From: Zanthoxylum bungeanum
Lineage: Eukaryota > Streptophyta > Magnoliopsida > Sapindales > Rutaceae
Assembly (NCBI GenBank): GCA_019454045.1
Contig: SKCR01015032.1
Location: 186,001-250,000, forward strand
Direction of reading: 5' to 3'
DNA length: 64,000 nt
Position numbers and translations under genes: made by a program. Of the stretch, positions 31,987 through 42,744 are shown in pieces (within the stretch, counting starts at the first letter, position 1; each line of letters opens with the position of its first letter). The notes beneath the pieces were generated by a model that had not been told where the DNA came from, made no database searches, and saw nothing but the letters and a program-made list of their open reading frames with translations.

Positions 31987-34900
31987 AATTCTCCCCCTGA
32001 ATAGGATTCGTCCTCAAATCCCTGCTGATGTTGAACTTTTTAGGTCCGTCTTGGTTTGAAAAAATCTAGTCTCTACTACTTTTATCTTCCTTTACTTACT
32101 TTCAACTTTGCTATTCAAGAGCTCAGTGTTATGATTCCTGGAAATCTCTTCTTCTGGTACACTCTATCCGACCTTTATACCTGAAAATTAAACATTTGGT
32201 AGTCCTCTTGTCGACCATTTGTCTTATGTGATAACTAGATCTGTATAGTGTATTCTATCCATATAAAGGTGTGAGCTCTTTAGGAAACATATCAAATCTT
32301 AAAATGGTCATCATTTTATTTTCAATCCTTGTAATCTTTCATCAAAACATACTAACTACCGAATTAGGCTTATTCTTTATTAAAACTGTTTATTCCTTGG
32401 TTTATAATTCCCATAACACTTATCGTCTAGAAACCTTCTTATCATGACTTATGTATGACTCATGCTAATCTAATGTCGTCCCATATTTCCTTCATCTCGT
32501 TACTTTTCTTCCATTTCCTTAAATACCAATCAAGTTTAATGACCTTAGCTTTCTTGTATTTTATGTTCATCTCTTGATTTAATATAGACTTTTTAGTGCT
32601 CTATTTAATAAGTAACGTTATATGTGCTCCGTCAAATGCCAAGGTTTCTTCAATATTCTTTATATTTACTACGCAACCTTCGGTATTAGTCATGAATCCT
32701 TGATTATTGGAAAACTACTACAGCACTAACTTCCTCAGAAGATTGTGTTGCTATAATACGTTACTTGCACTAATACCCATAATTAGTGTCCTACATCTTT
32801 CTCACTTATCTTATCTTGTTTTCTGATTTCTGGTACTTCCGAATCTTTAGATATACTAATACTCTGTATGGTTAGGCTTTCTCACATCTTTTAAATACAC
32901 AGAAGAATAACCTTACTAAATATTTCCCTAGCCCCATATGCTCGATCTAATTCTGACATTCTTCCCCTTAATTTATCTATTTAACTCTCTTTTTCTCGTT
33001 ACTGAGTTTTAACTACCATCCACTTCGACCTTCATGTCCTCGCATCTCTATTTACTTTTTGGGCTTAGGTCCTTATAATTTATGGTTACTCTCTTTATAT
33101 GCCTTAAATTTACCATCATAGTTTTCTAATACCTCATAATTCCAAGATATTACTTATGGACACATCTCTGACGATCTTGCTAGGTTGGCTAAAACTTAAC
33201 GAAATAAATCGTTATAATATTAGTTCCGAAAAGATACTCACTGCTTGAAAGTAAATCATATGTTCTTACTATTGGCGTCGATAATGGCGATTTGGTTCTG
33301 GCTAATGTTCATGCTTCTTTCGTATCTACACCTTGGTTGCTAATCTAAACCGGGTTAACTGTCTTTCAAACAAATTTCTCTCTTTGTCTAGTCTGCACTC
33401 TAGAACATTCTTCCTTCAATTATTTCTATAATCTTGCTCTAATAGATGTCATTATGATCTCAAAAATATCATATATATTCAGTTTCCTTGACTGTCTTAT
33501 GTTATACCTCAATAAGTCTGTTTTAATCCACCCAAGCATCATCTGTAATGATTTGTTGTGAAGAGAGACCTATGGGCTATACTTGTTACCTTTCTTCCAA
33601 CTCTATACTTACTAGAGCTTTGGTCTCACGCCGACGCTTAGAGGCTTGCTGCTAAGTATTCCATAATGTACCATGTTGATACCTTTTTCCTTAAATTTCT
33701 AAATGGAAAAGTCTATTTTTATTCATCATTGTCATGTCTAACGCTATTACTCAAGTATTCTTGTCACTGTTTATCTAGATAGTTCCTCTTTTTAAATCTT
33801 TTACTTTGAGTTCTTTTTCCCCTTCTCTTCTGCTCTTATTCTATTTCTGAAACTTTTGTGCTCTATGCCTCTATCTTTTTATCCAGAGGTATTATCCTTT
33901 AAAGGTTTCTTATTCTATCTTATAGGTTAATGTAATATACAATGGATTTACTTGTTTCGGGGAACATCTTTGGGATGAACTTTGAGGTCCATCTTTACTG
34001 TTGTTGTCTGGCGAAGGTTGGAAGGGTGGGGCAGGTTCTGAAGTCTTTTCTGGTTGTCGTGGTCTCAATAACTACTCGTGCCGCAGTTTCATACGCTGCT
34101 CGCTGCACATACTGCTATTTTACACTCCTAAAATTCCCCTATTACATATATAATACTGAGCTCGTATACTAAGGTATTACTGCTAGGAACTATCTAGACT
34201 ACTTCTTCCAACTTTACTCTTGATTTAATTTTCTTCTATTGATCACACTATCTTTAACCAAAGATCTTCTTAAATCTCATGCTACTCCCAAAACCCACCA
34301 TAATCCCTTTGTTATTCTTTCTTCCGAAGTCTTACTCTATTACTCGAATTTCCTAATGGTGTATTGAATCTTTGCTTTATCAATCGTGTACTCTTACTTT
34401 TATGATCATAATATATTCATAATTTATCTCAGGTTTTTAATCCTCTTAAGTCATTTCTTTTTTGGTAATTTCAATATTTTGAAAAGCTAGGGTATCACCA
34501 TTATTGCTTCTGATTCGAGTGCTACTCCCTTACTAGTTCTTTCATTCTAGTGTAATGGGGCTCTTAATAGGTCATATATCTTATTTCTAAGAATTGCTCT
34601 TTCTCTGATTCCTTTATTTCTTTGAACTTTTATCTTTTTTGAGGCCATAGATTTCACGATGGATTAGGTTATCACCTTTAATTTTTAACTTGGTTTACTG
34701 CAGTTTCAAACTACTCCATCTCATACAGAATATTACTATCTTATGATTCTTATCTAAGTCCTGTTGAATCTCTTGGTTCGACCATCTTGCTCTCTCATGA
34801 TTTGCTTGTCCCGTAGGTATCATTCTTTACTTGTCCAAGTTCTTACTGGGCTCTAAATTGAGGGGTGAATATATGCATTCCTTGGAGATCTGAGAATACA

Positions 34901-36433
34901 CGTTTCTGTTAATTTTCTAAGTTCAAAGATGGTCTGATTGGGTGTCTATTCACTTACTAGAGTCAGGGCTACTGGAAAGGAGAGTTATCGCTCACTCTGT
35001 TGGAATCTGCGTCGACTACTCCAATTCTTAAGGTTTCCACAGCTTTCATCAACTATATTGAGGTTTCCATTTACGTTTTTGCCTTCACGCTATGTTATCT
35101 ATGTGTCTGTATATACTGAACTTTCTCGTCACTTCCCGTATTTTTCTTTATTTTTTCCATATCTCATCTCTTGGCTTTAGGTCGTGCTGCCGAGACTAGT
35201 GGTGGTTCCTTCTTATGGGCTACTTCCAGACTTTTGCTCTCTATTCTTACTATAGGCTACAATTATGCCATTTAATCTTACTATTCATACTAGTACTCTT
35301 GCTAACTTTCGAATATCTCCAATCTCATGGGTCTGTCCTTTTAAACTTACTAGGTGTTCTATTGGTATTGGTCTAGTTTATGGGTTCTTATGTCAGTTTC
35401 TTTTTTCTAGCTTCAGGGACTTCCTTGGTCTTTTTCTAGGTGATCTATCTTTCAGTGTCTTCTATTTCTGTCTTATGATATACTATCATCAGGCTTCCTT
35501 ACGGTTATCTCTGTCGATGCAGGTAAAAGATATGACAAGCCTTTTCATCTCAACGGTCATCAATATCCTTGTGCTGGTATTTTGGGTCACCTGGTGAAGT
35601 CTATCACTCATATAAAATAGGTATGGGGTAGGCTCCGTCAGGACAACTTCCTTAATCGGTACTACTAAGAAGTTCAAAATTTAGGTAACTTAAGGCCGTT
35701 TCTATATTGGGTTCTTGACTGAATCAATTAATCATTTTGTTTGCTTATTAGCCTTGGTTTGGATATCTAGAATCTCCATTTCTCTTGAGACATCTCATGT
35801 CTATCGGAAATTCCCACGACTAATCCAAATTTCTTGCTTCTCTTATCTTTCTGACTATCATTCGTTATTCATGGGAACTTGCTATCTCTACGGGGTACTC
35901 AAAGGCTATTGGATCTGCCTGAAGGAATTTTCTGAGGAGGAAATGAATCTTATTTGGAAGGAAGGAACCTTACTCAGGTTTATCTAGCATCTTTTATTCT
36001 TCTAAGGCTTACTCTATTCACCTTACTACTATTATCTCATTTTGTCTCTCTACTTCTCTTTGTCTCTGGTTGCTTTAAATATATGTACATCATTTTCTTC
36101 CTTCTCTTATAACTTTCTCTTCCCACTCCCTGAAGTGAATATTCTTAGAACTTCACTATCTATTCTCATAGCTTATCTTGAACTTCTACTAGTTACTCAA
36201 AATGATTTCGAAAGGATTTTTAAATAGAACAAGAAATATAATTGCTTCATGAGAAAGAATATTGGAATAGCTTAGGAATTCTTTACTAACCTGCCTATAA
36301 GGGTACTCGAGGATCAGATACTGGAGAGGTAGTGTCTCGCATACTAGTATCATGGGCATACTACATATACAAGACCCCAACACTCTACCTACTGTAGTCA
36401 CTGACTCCCTAGACCATGCTCTGATACCATCTT
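31987..36433 (-). mobile_element. Internal region of the Tekay-like element, apparently non-coding
   Basis: 4.4 kb between polypurine tract and primer-binding site. Neither strand shows recognisable gag, protease, RT, integrase or chromodomain; frames are short and biased by a T-rich plus strand. It is homologous in several blocks to 46198-50159 (for example 'aataggattcgtcctc' at the start, 'gaggtccatctttgctgttg'-like near 33985 and 48010, and the primer-site end). A conserved but protein-less interior between Tekay-type LTRs fits a LARD-like non-autonomous element; extreme decay of an ordinary coding region is the alternative. Confidence 0.6.
36418..36429 (-). other. Primer-binding site of the Tekay-like element
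   Basis: Minus-strand TGGTATCAGAGC is an exact match to the Met-tRNA primer motif, four bases inside the LTR edge at 36434. The same context (CTAGACCATGCTCTGATACC on plus) occurs at the second element near 50137-50155. Confidence 0.85.
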
Positions 36434-39066
36434 TGTAACATCCCCCTCCTTGGAGATGCTACCGGCAAGGAATAGGCTAGCCTATCCTCCCGAGCCTTTG
36501 AAAATCTGAATCTGATCAACTCTACCGATCTAATCTCAATTACAAACTCATACGTGGGACCATTGACCAACTCAATAATACCAAATAAATGTAATTCAGA
36601 ACTCATAACTATATACTCAAAGATACATTTTTGTACACCTATGTTCATAGATATTTTTGTACTCCTTTGTTAATAGACACCTATGTTCATAGATATTTTA
36701 TTCTCATTATGAGACTTATACACTACTAATGTCAGACATATAACTTTACTTGACACTGACTGTGCCGAAACTCTATATATGACCTGATGGACTAAACACC
36801 CTAGTGACTGCCATCAATATCCATCCTCTCGAGCTCATCCTCCGAGTAACCTGCAAAACAGAAACATTAGGAGTGAGGGGGTTTGATCGTTTAAACGACC
36901 TAGTGAATGGACAGTTTAAGACAGGAACTAAAATGCTTTTTGAAAATCCATGATTTTAAAATAAAATTCATCTCAAGAAAATCATCTTTTCTGAAATCTC
37001 TTTCCTTATCTGAAAACTGTTTTTTGTCTGTGAATCTCTAAAATTCTCATAAAATATTTTATTTTGAAAACGCTTTCTTAAAACCATCTTTTCTGAAAGT
37101 TCGTCTCTGAAAATCCATTTTTGAAAATCTGTTTCTGAAAAATCTATATCTGAAAAATATGTTTCTAAATATCTGGCGCATGAGGGCGTTACGTCTCGCC
37201 GTCCCCCATACGCATAATCTGGTGGTCTTGGAGGGTTATATCTTGCCATCCCCGAAGCCACGGAACTGGAGCCGGGGGTGCGGATCTATGCTACTCTCCT
37301 GACTCAGAATCATGGATCTAGAGGCATCTGTCATCCCTAGTCCTGAACTGTGTGTGCACACGATATCTGTGTCCGTCAATTCCATATATGTTTCAAATTA
37401 CATCTGAGGTGGTTTTTCCCTCATGTCTCCAAAAATCATAAAACTCATGCTTTTAAAATCAAATCTTTATGAAACATGCTCTTTCTTAAAATAATTGGAA
37501 ATAAATTTGGCTAACGCCCTATGTGCTTAAAAGTAAGTCTGACATATAAAACAATTAAATAAATTCAGTTTGAGAAAAAAAGGGTCCACTCATAGATTTA
37601 GGAACTGGCTGGTATTACTTCGCTTCGTCGAAAAATATTACGGTTCCTGTAATGATCCATAATCGAGAACTCAATTAGAATATAGCGTGTGAAACATGAT
37701 TTGGAATTAGACTAAGTTTCTCAATTTAATACATCTATAAACATCACATGATATATTATACTTGTAACTTGTCATAAGGCTTGTATATGTGTCGATACGA
37801 AACCCTTAGGGTGGCCTCAATCATTTAAAGTTGAATGCAAAATGGAATGCATTTATTTCTGCCTCGCGTCGCGACGCCGGGTCTGGCGCATCGTGATGCC
37901 CATGAAAATAGACTCAGGCAGGGAGTATGCTCTGTTTCACGTCGCAACACCAGACATTGCGCGTCGTGACTCCCACCAGATCAGACCCTAAGCAGAGCCT
38001 CTCCTTGTTACGCATCGCGATGTCAAATGTTGAGCGTCGCGACACTACCATAATCAGGCCCAAGGCAGTGAACTTCTAATTCTTACGCGTCGCGATGCTA
38101 GTCCAATTTCAGGGCCTAACATCAACTCTTCAAGGACATACTATATAATAGACTCAACACATTCATCTTCATTCAAGTTAAATCAACTATCCACATTCAA
38201 ATTATCACAATTCTATCCCTCTATCATCATCACAACATCAAATTCTAAAAACCTCAATTTGCTAATCCTTTAGAGTTTCATACTTTGGGAATTTCTCAAG
38301 ATCCTAATTTTTTTTAACACCAAAACTATATAAACATCATTCACAACTTAACAACACTCATTTATCATCCAATCATCAAAATATTAATATTTCAAATTTG
38401 GGTCAAGTCTTTCTTACTTTATCTTACTTGATTTAATTCCCCATTCAAGTCTTCTAGGCTTGATATTCATCCCTTCTATCTTGTTGTGATTTGTTTTACA
38501 CTTGTTTCTTCCTTATTTTTGGTAAGGAAATGGTTTTCCTCCACTTTATTCTTCTCTCTCTCTTTCTCTCCCTCTCTCACGTTTCTTCTTATTCTTCTTA
38601 TTCTTCCCTCTTTTTGGAGATGAATGAATAGTGGCCATATTTATACTAGGGGATTAATTGACTAATTTTTATAATAATTTTATGAAAAAAATCAGAAATT
38701 TTGAGAACATTTGAGAATTATCTAGATTGGTCCCTGGAAACTATTCATCCGAATTTTTACACTGCATTTGTGACCTATTTCTGATTTGAATTTGAGAAAA
38801 TGTCCAACTCGGAAGTTTTAGGTCTCGATCTTAGATTTCCGACGATATAAAGTTCATAAAAATCGGAGATCGTATGAAAAGGTTACGACCTAAATACCAT
38901 GGCTTGTCCGAATTTAATCTTGGAATAAATTCTGTATTGCAACTGCGAGGAATTTGCCGAATGTCCAAAAAGTCATTTCATGAGTGTATACGTGTTCGAA
39001 CATGATTTATATCATGTATCACGCATACCATATCGTAATAGTCGTCAGGATTACCGGGGTGTTACA
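36434..39066 (-). repeat. 5' LTR of the Tekay-like element (intact)
   Basis: 2,633 bp, ends TGTAACATCCCC…GGGGTGTTACA. It contains clusters of GCGTCGCGACGC-like palindromes around 37860-38100. It aligns end to end with the three separated pieces of the other LTR, and a related LTR family member is at 50160-52779. Confidence 0.9.
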
Positions 39067-39375
39067 GATGCGATCATATAAGACTAGATCTAGACAAAAA
39101 TTAATTTCTTTTAATATCCATTTAACAAAGAAATTCATATTAGTCTAATGGATGATAATATATGGATTGATCTGGATCTTGAGTGTACTATGAACTTCTG
39201 CATGATAGGCTATGTCCTTTGATTTATAAGGTGAGATTAGTGCAACAATCCCTATCAATAACATCGTACTTTGGGGGCATGGTTTGTTATGTAGTTATGG
39301 ATCTTTTACATAAATATGGAATCCACTCTTTTTTGCGAGAGGTGGATGAATATTTTTTTTAAGGGTTAGAGGAAT
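39067..39375 (+). mobile_element. Copia LTR 'A', right part
   Basis: Continues LTR A after the 24.1-kb insertion. 'tactttgggggcatggttt' and 'ataaatatggaatccactc' align with 60885-60950 of the complete LTR. Similarity ends near 39375, where repeat D copy 2 begins, so the last ~1 kb of this LTR is missing. Confidence 0.8.
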
Positions 39376-39703
39376 CCACTTTACTTTTTTCTCTCCTTTT
39401 TTTATTGTCCTATTATTTTACACAAAAAATGATTAAAATTAAATCGTATGTCACATTTCATTAAATAATAACATTAGAAAAATAAAAAGAGATAATGAAA
39501 GAAAAAAAAAAAGAGAATCCTAATACATTTGTCTGTTTTATCCCTTTTACGACACTCTTAATTCATTTGTTTGTTTTATCCCTTTTACGACACTTGTTCC
39601 TTTTATTATTACAAAAATATTTCAGCCATTTATTAGAATTATTATTTTTCATTGATTATAAGGGAAAAGTAACGAATATATTAATAGACAAAATACAAAA
39701 GTG
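39376..39703. repeat. Dispersed repeat 'D', copy 2
   Basis: Direct-orientation copy of 13424-13715. It differs mainly by an internal ~45-bp tandem duplication around 'tttgttttatcccttttacg' (39535 and 39570). It abuts the truncated end of copia LTR A. Confidence 0.8.
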
Positions 39704-40202
39704 CCTCTTTATTGACGCGTGCTGCCCCTCAAAATTTATAATTATATAAATATTTAATTTAATTAATTAATTATTTTATTATAATGATTTATTTTATTTT
39801 ATTTTATTAATTAAATATATTTATTTTATAAATTAATTTTTATATTTTTGTTAAATTTATATTTTTTTGCTCTTTATATATCTATTTTTTTAATTTATTT
39901 AATAAATATTATAAATTTTCTATTTATTGTTATTTATTTTGTATTCATTTAATTTTTGTGACTCTTTTTTAATTTATTTAATAAATATTATAAATTTTCT
40001 ATTTATTGTTATTTATTTTGTATTCATTTAATTTTTGTGACTCTTTTTTAATTTATTTAACACTACTTATGTATAATAAAAATATTATATTGTATATTAG
40101 AAAAATATATTTTAAAAGAGGAGTACAAGTAATAATATAAAAAGTTACACTTAAAAATATAAAAACACAAATTATAATCTATGTTGCCTCCAAAGTCTCA
40201 TT
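39704..40202. repeat. AT-rich region with a 79-bp tandem repeat
   Basis: Within this very AT-rich stretch, a 79-bp unit beginning TAATTTATTTAATAAATATT and containing 'tattcatttaatttttgtga' is repeated about 2.2 times (39883-40060; unit starts at 39891, 39970 and 40049). The copies are essentially identical. No gene is seen. Confidence 0.7.
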
Positions 40203-40813
40203 GTAGACACTGCATTTTTGCATAAGCCCGATGATGAGCCTCGTATGAAGGCACTACCTGAAAAGTTACGGAAGTCGCAGGAAACGAATGCCGGAAGGAA
40301 GGAAAACCTCCAAAATTAGCACCTCACTGAATTCAGACTCACTAGTCAGCCTCAGATTCGCTCAGTCAGTTCCTGTTTCAAACCTTAGCCTCGGCCCAAA
40401 GCCCATCTACCCTCAAACCCAACCGGCCCATCTACCCTCAAACCACACGCCCAAGGCCCATAAACCCCCATGCACGCCCAAGCCTTCACAAATAAAAGAA
40501 ATCCCATGCAAAACACATGTCAAAAATCCCTCAAATCACCTTCCAATTTAACAAGATATGAAATCCCATTCTCACCAAATTTAGAGATTTTGTTCCCTAA
40601 ATAAATTAGGAAAATATCTCTCATATTTATTTGATTTCTTTCCTTGATTAGGAGACCCCTTTTCATTATAAAAAGGAAGCTTGACCAAACCCTAATGACA
40701 CTCTTGACACACACACACGGCAATTAGAGAAAACAAACCTTGGAACCTCTTCTCTTTCTTCTTCTTGACCGACCAAAACAAACACTAAACAACAGCCACC
40801 ACCAACCAAACAA

Positions 40814-41000
40814 AAGCCAAAAACGTGACAACAAACAGCCCTCCACCAAGCCAAAACGTGAAAGCAAACAACCCTCCACCAAGCCAAAACGTGACAACAA
40901 ACAGCCCTCCACCAAGCCAAAAACGTGACAACAAACAGCCATCCACCAAGCCATAATGTGACAACAAACAGCCCTCCATCAAGCCAAAAACATGACAACA
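40814..41000. repeat. 33-34-bp tandem array, 5-6 copies
   Basis: Units contain 'ccctccaccaagccaaaacg' followed by 'tgacaacaaacag', with starts near 40824, 40857, 40890, 40924, 40957 and 40991. It lies about 150 bp downstream of the TATA box of the LTR-like block, so would be in its transcript leader. Confidence 0.8.
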
Positions 41001-41049
41001 AAACAGCCAGCAAATAACATAAAATACAACCACAAAACAGCCAGCAAAC

Positions 41050-41240
41050 AACACAAAAACAACCCCAAAACAGTCCCAAAATACAACTAAAACAACCAGC
41101 AAAAACAGTGAAGAAACCACCAAAAAAAGTAGTCAAAACAGTCCCAAAATACAACTAAAACAACCAGCAAAAACAGTGAAGAAACCACCAAAAACAGTAG
41201 CCAAAACAGTCCCAAAATACAACCAAAATAACCAGCAAAG
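41050..41240. repeat. 68-bp tandem array, about 2.7 copies
   Basis: 'cagtcccaaaatacaact' recurs at 41071, 41139 and 41207, exactly 68 bp apart, with 'cagtgaagaaaccaccaaaa' between. It is almost pure A/C on the plus strand. It follows the 33-34-bp array in the same block. Confidence 0.85.
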
Positions 41241-41562
41241 AAACAGCAAACAACTAGCCCACACACCAAGACCAATTACCAAAAATAAAACAGCAAAAAC
41301 AACCAACCATCCATTACCGAAAATAATAAAAATAATGAACAAAAACAACAAAAATAGTGAACAAAACAGCAGCCCAAAGCAAAATCGTGAACTAGAAACA
41401 CAAAAATAGCGAAGCAGAAACAGCGAAACAGTGAGCAGAAATAGCGAAACAATAAATTAATAATACTTCTTGTGACGGCTTAACGTACTTCTAAAAAAGC
41501 AACTTAAAAGGTAAGACCTGAGGGCACCATTTACTATATTTATTTTGTTGTTCTGGACGCAT

Positions 41563-41601
41563 CATGCTTGGTTGGACGTGAAATACGTCCAACCGAGCAT
41601 G
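41563..41601. repeat. 17-bp inverted repeat (hairpin)
   Basis: CATGCTTGGTTGGACGT at 41563-41579 pairs with ACGTCCAACCGAGCATG at 41585-41601 (one mismatch), with a 5-base loop GAAAT. The outer sequence 'aagacctg'/'gaggtctt' might lengthen the fold. It could be a transcript-end or packaging structure of the LTR-like block; this is inference. Confidence 0.65.
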
Positions 41602-42057
41602 CGAGGTCTTATATCAAAGATGGCCAAATCTTTTGGTCACATTTTTATGTTTTTAGCATTTTATTGTTTATCTCTTTTTATAGTTATTAACTTTTATTTT
41701 TTATTTATCTTTCTGTCAATTTATTGTTATTCCGCATTTATCTTGTTATTTATTTTCTTGTTTATTTAGTGTTATTTGTCTTTTCTATTTATTTACTCGC
41801 ATTTATCGTTATTTTATTGTTTCGCTTTTACTTTTGTTTATGTTATTTCGCATATACTTTCATGTCCGTTTACATTGCGTTAATGATTGTGTGTGTTATC
41901 TCTTGCGATATATCGGATGGAAACCCAGATATAAATTCCGTAGCTGAATCCGAATGGACGGTAGTGTGGTCTGTACTTGGGATACAACTTCACGTACCGC
42001 TTGGGAAATATTCATATATGCGTGTTTATTTCATTATTGGTGCTATTTTAGTAGTAA

Positions 42058-42200
42058 CGTTCGAACGCGTTTCCAAACACAACTCGAACGCATGCCTTCT
42101 GCCTCACTCCATTCGAACGCGTTCTCGAACGCTACACGAACGTGAACTCTCTGGAACACTTCGTTCAAACGCGTTTACAAATGCTACACGAACGCACACA
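42058..42200. repeat. Short interspersed CGAACGCGTT repeats
   Basis: TTCGAACGCGTT or variants occur near 42060, 42111 and 42162, with 'ctacacgaacg' near 42132 and 42185. The unit spacing is about 51 bp. The motif is partly palindromic (AACGCGTT). It sits in the 3' part of the LTR-like block. Confidence 0.6.
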
Positions 42201-42744
42201 CACTGAATAACCTCTTTCTTTATATTTCATGCATTTTTACTTCATTAGTTGTTTATTTTTACCTTATGCGTTTGGTAGTAATTATTTGCATTTATTTATT
42301 GACGCTTTTTCCTGCATTTGATTATTATGATTCTTATTACCGTACCTTGCGTTTCTTAATTTAATTTGCTTTTAATTATATTCATGTTCATGGGTGTGCA
42401 AATTTATGTGTTTATTTGAATTATCATGCATGTACTGCATAAGACTTGGTTATACCATTGTGTGAACCCTTCCATTATACTGGCATAAGTAAGGGACCAT
42501 TCCGAACCCAACGGTTTGAGGTCTTCTCTTGCGAGGGGTGAGTGCGGCCTTAAATCATTTCCCAGTTCACGCTGGGTGGTGACTCCTTTATTCTCTGGTT
42601 TAGTCTCCCGCGGGCTACTCCGTAACTCTCTACGGGCTGCGAGCCCAACAATGTCGTGGTCGCCGAACATCATAGGCATAGCAGTAAACCCCGCTTCGCT
42701 CCTACACTCATCATGCACACTTTGTGATATATCTAATACTCTGT

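Larger units (their letters stand above)
14965..39066 (-). mobile_element. Tekay-like Ty3/gypsy element (24.1 kb with nested inserts)
   Basis: Inserted in copia LTR A, with ends TGTAACATCCCC… and …GGGGTGTTACA and target duplication GATGT/GATGC at 14960-14964 and 39067-39071. Read on the minus strand: 5' LTR 36434-39066 (2,633 bp); Met-type primer-binding site 36418-36429 (TGGTATCAGAGC); internal region 31987-36433; polypurine tract TTCAGGGGGAGAAT next to 31986; 3' LTR in three pieces, 14965-16142, 19211-20067 and 31338-31986 (2,684 bp summed). The LTR start TGTAACACCCCGG and the 'GAGGACGAATCC…GGGGGAGAA' tract are typical of the Tekay/Del chromovirus lineage. Removing the two large inserts restores a continuous LTR collinear with the other one. 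Confidence 0.9.
40203..42700 (+). mobile_element. Long LTR-like block, probably gypsy (Tat/Ogre type)
   Basis: Starts TGTAGACACTGCATTTTTGC, like many Tat-lineage LTRs, and has a TATA box (CATTATAAAAAGG, ~40664-40676) on the plus strand followed by a leader crowded with tandem arrays. Late in the block, 'gctgggtggtgactcc' (~42570) resembles sequence near the LTR end in that lineage. No primer-binding site, gag or second LTR is seen; the MULE pseudogene begins soon after. The right end is approximate. Long Lys/Gln/Pro or Cys/Trp-rich reading frames here are products of the repeats. Confidence 0.4.

Noticed and set aside
33942..36227. Several hydrophobic plus-strand frames
   Set aside because: The plus strand of this retroelement interior is T-rich, which automatically gives Phe/Leu/Ser-rich frames. 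They are not conserved in the related interior at 46198-50159.
40814..41240. CRISPR-like regular spacing
   Set aside because: The units are contiguous tandem repeats without unique spacers, no cas genes are present, and the DNA is plant nuclear.
40666..41351. Overlapping Cys/Trp/Gly/Val-rich minus-strand frames up to 162 codons
   Set aside because: They are translations of the 33-34-bp and 68-bp tandem arrays, with repeated peptide units and overlapping frames of equal length.
41724..42206. 160-codon plus-strand frame with membrane-like start
   Set aside because: The first half is T-rich low-complexity sequence and the second half translates the CGAACGCGTT repeats. No start context or homologue was recognised.
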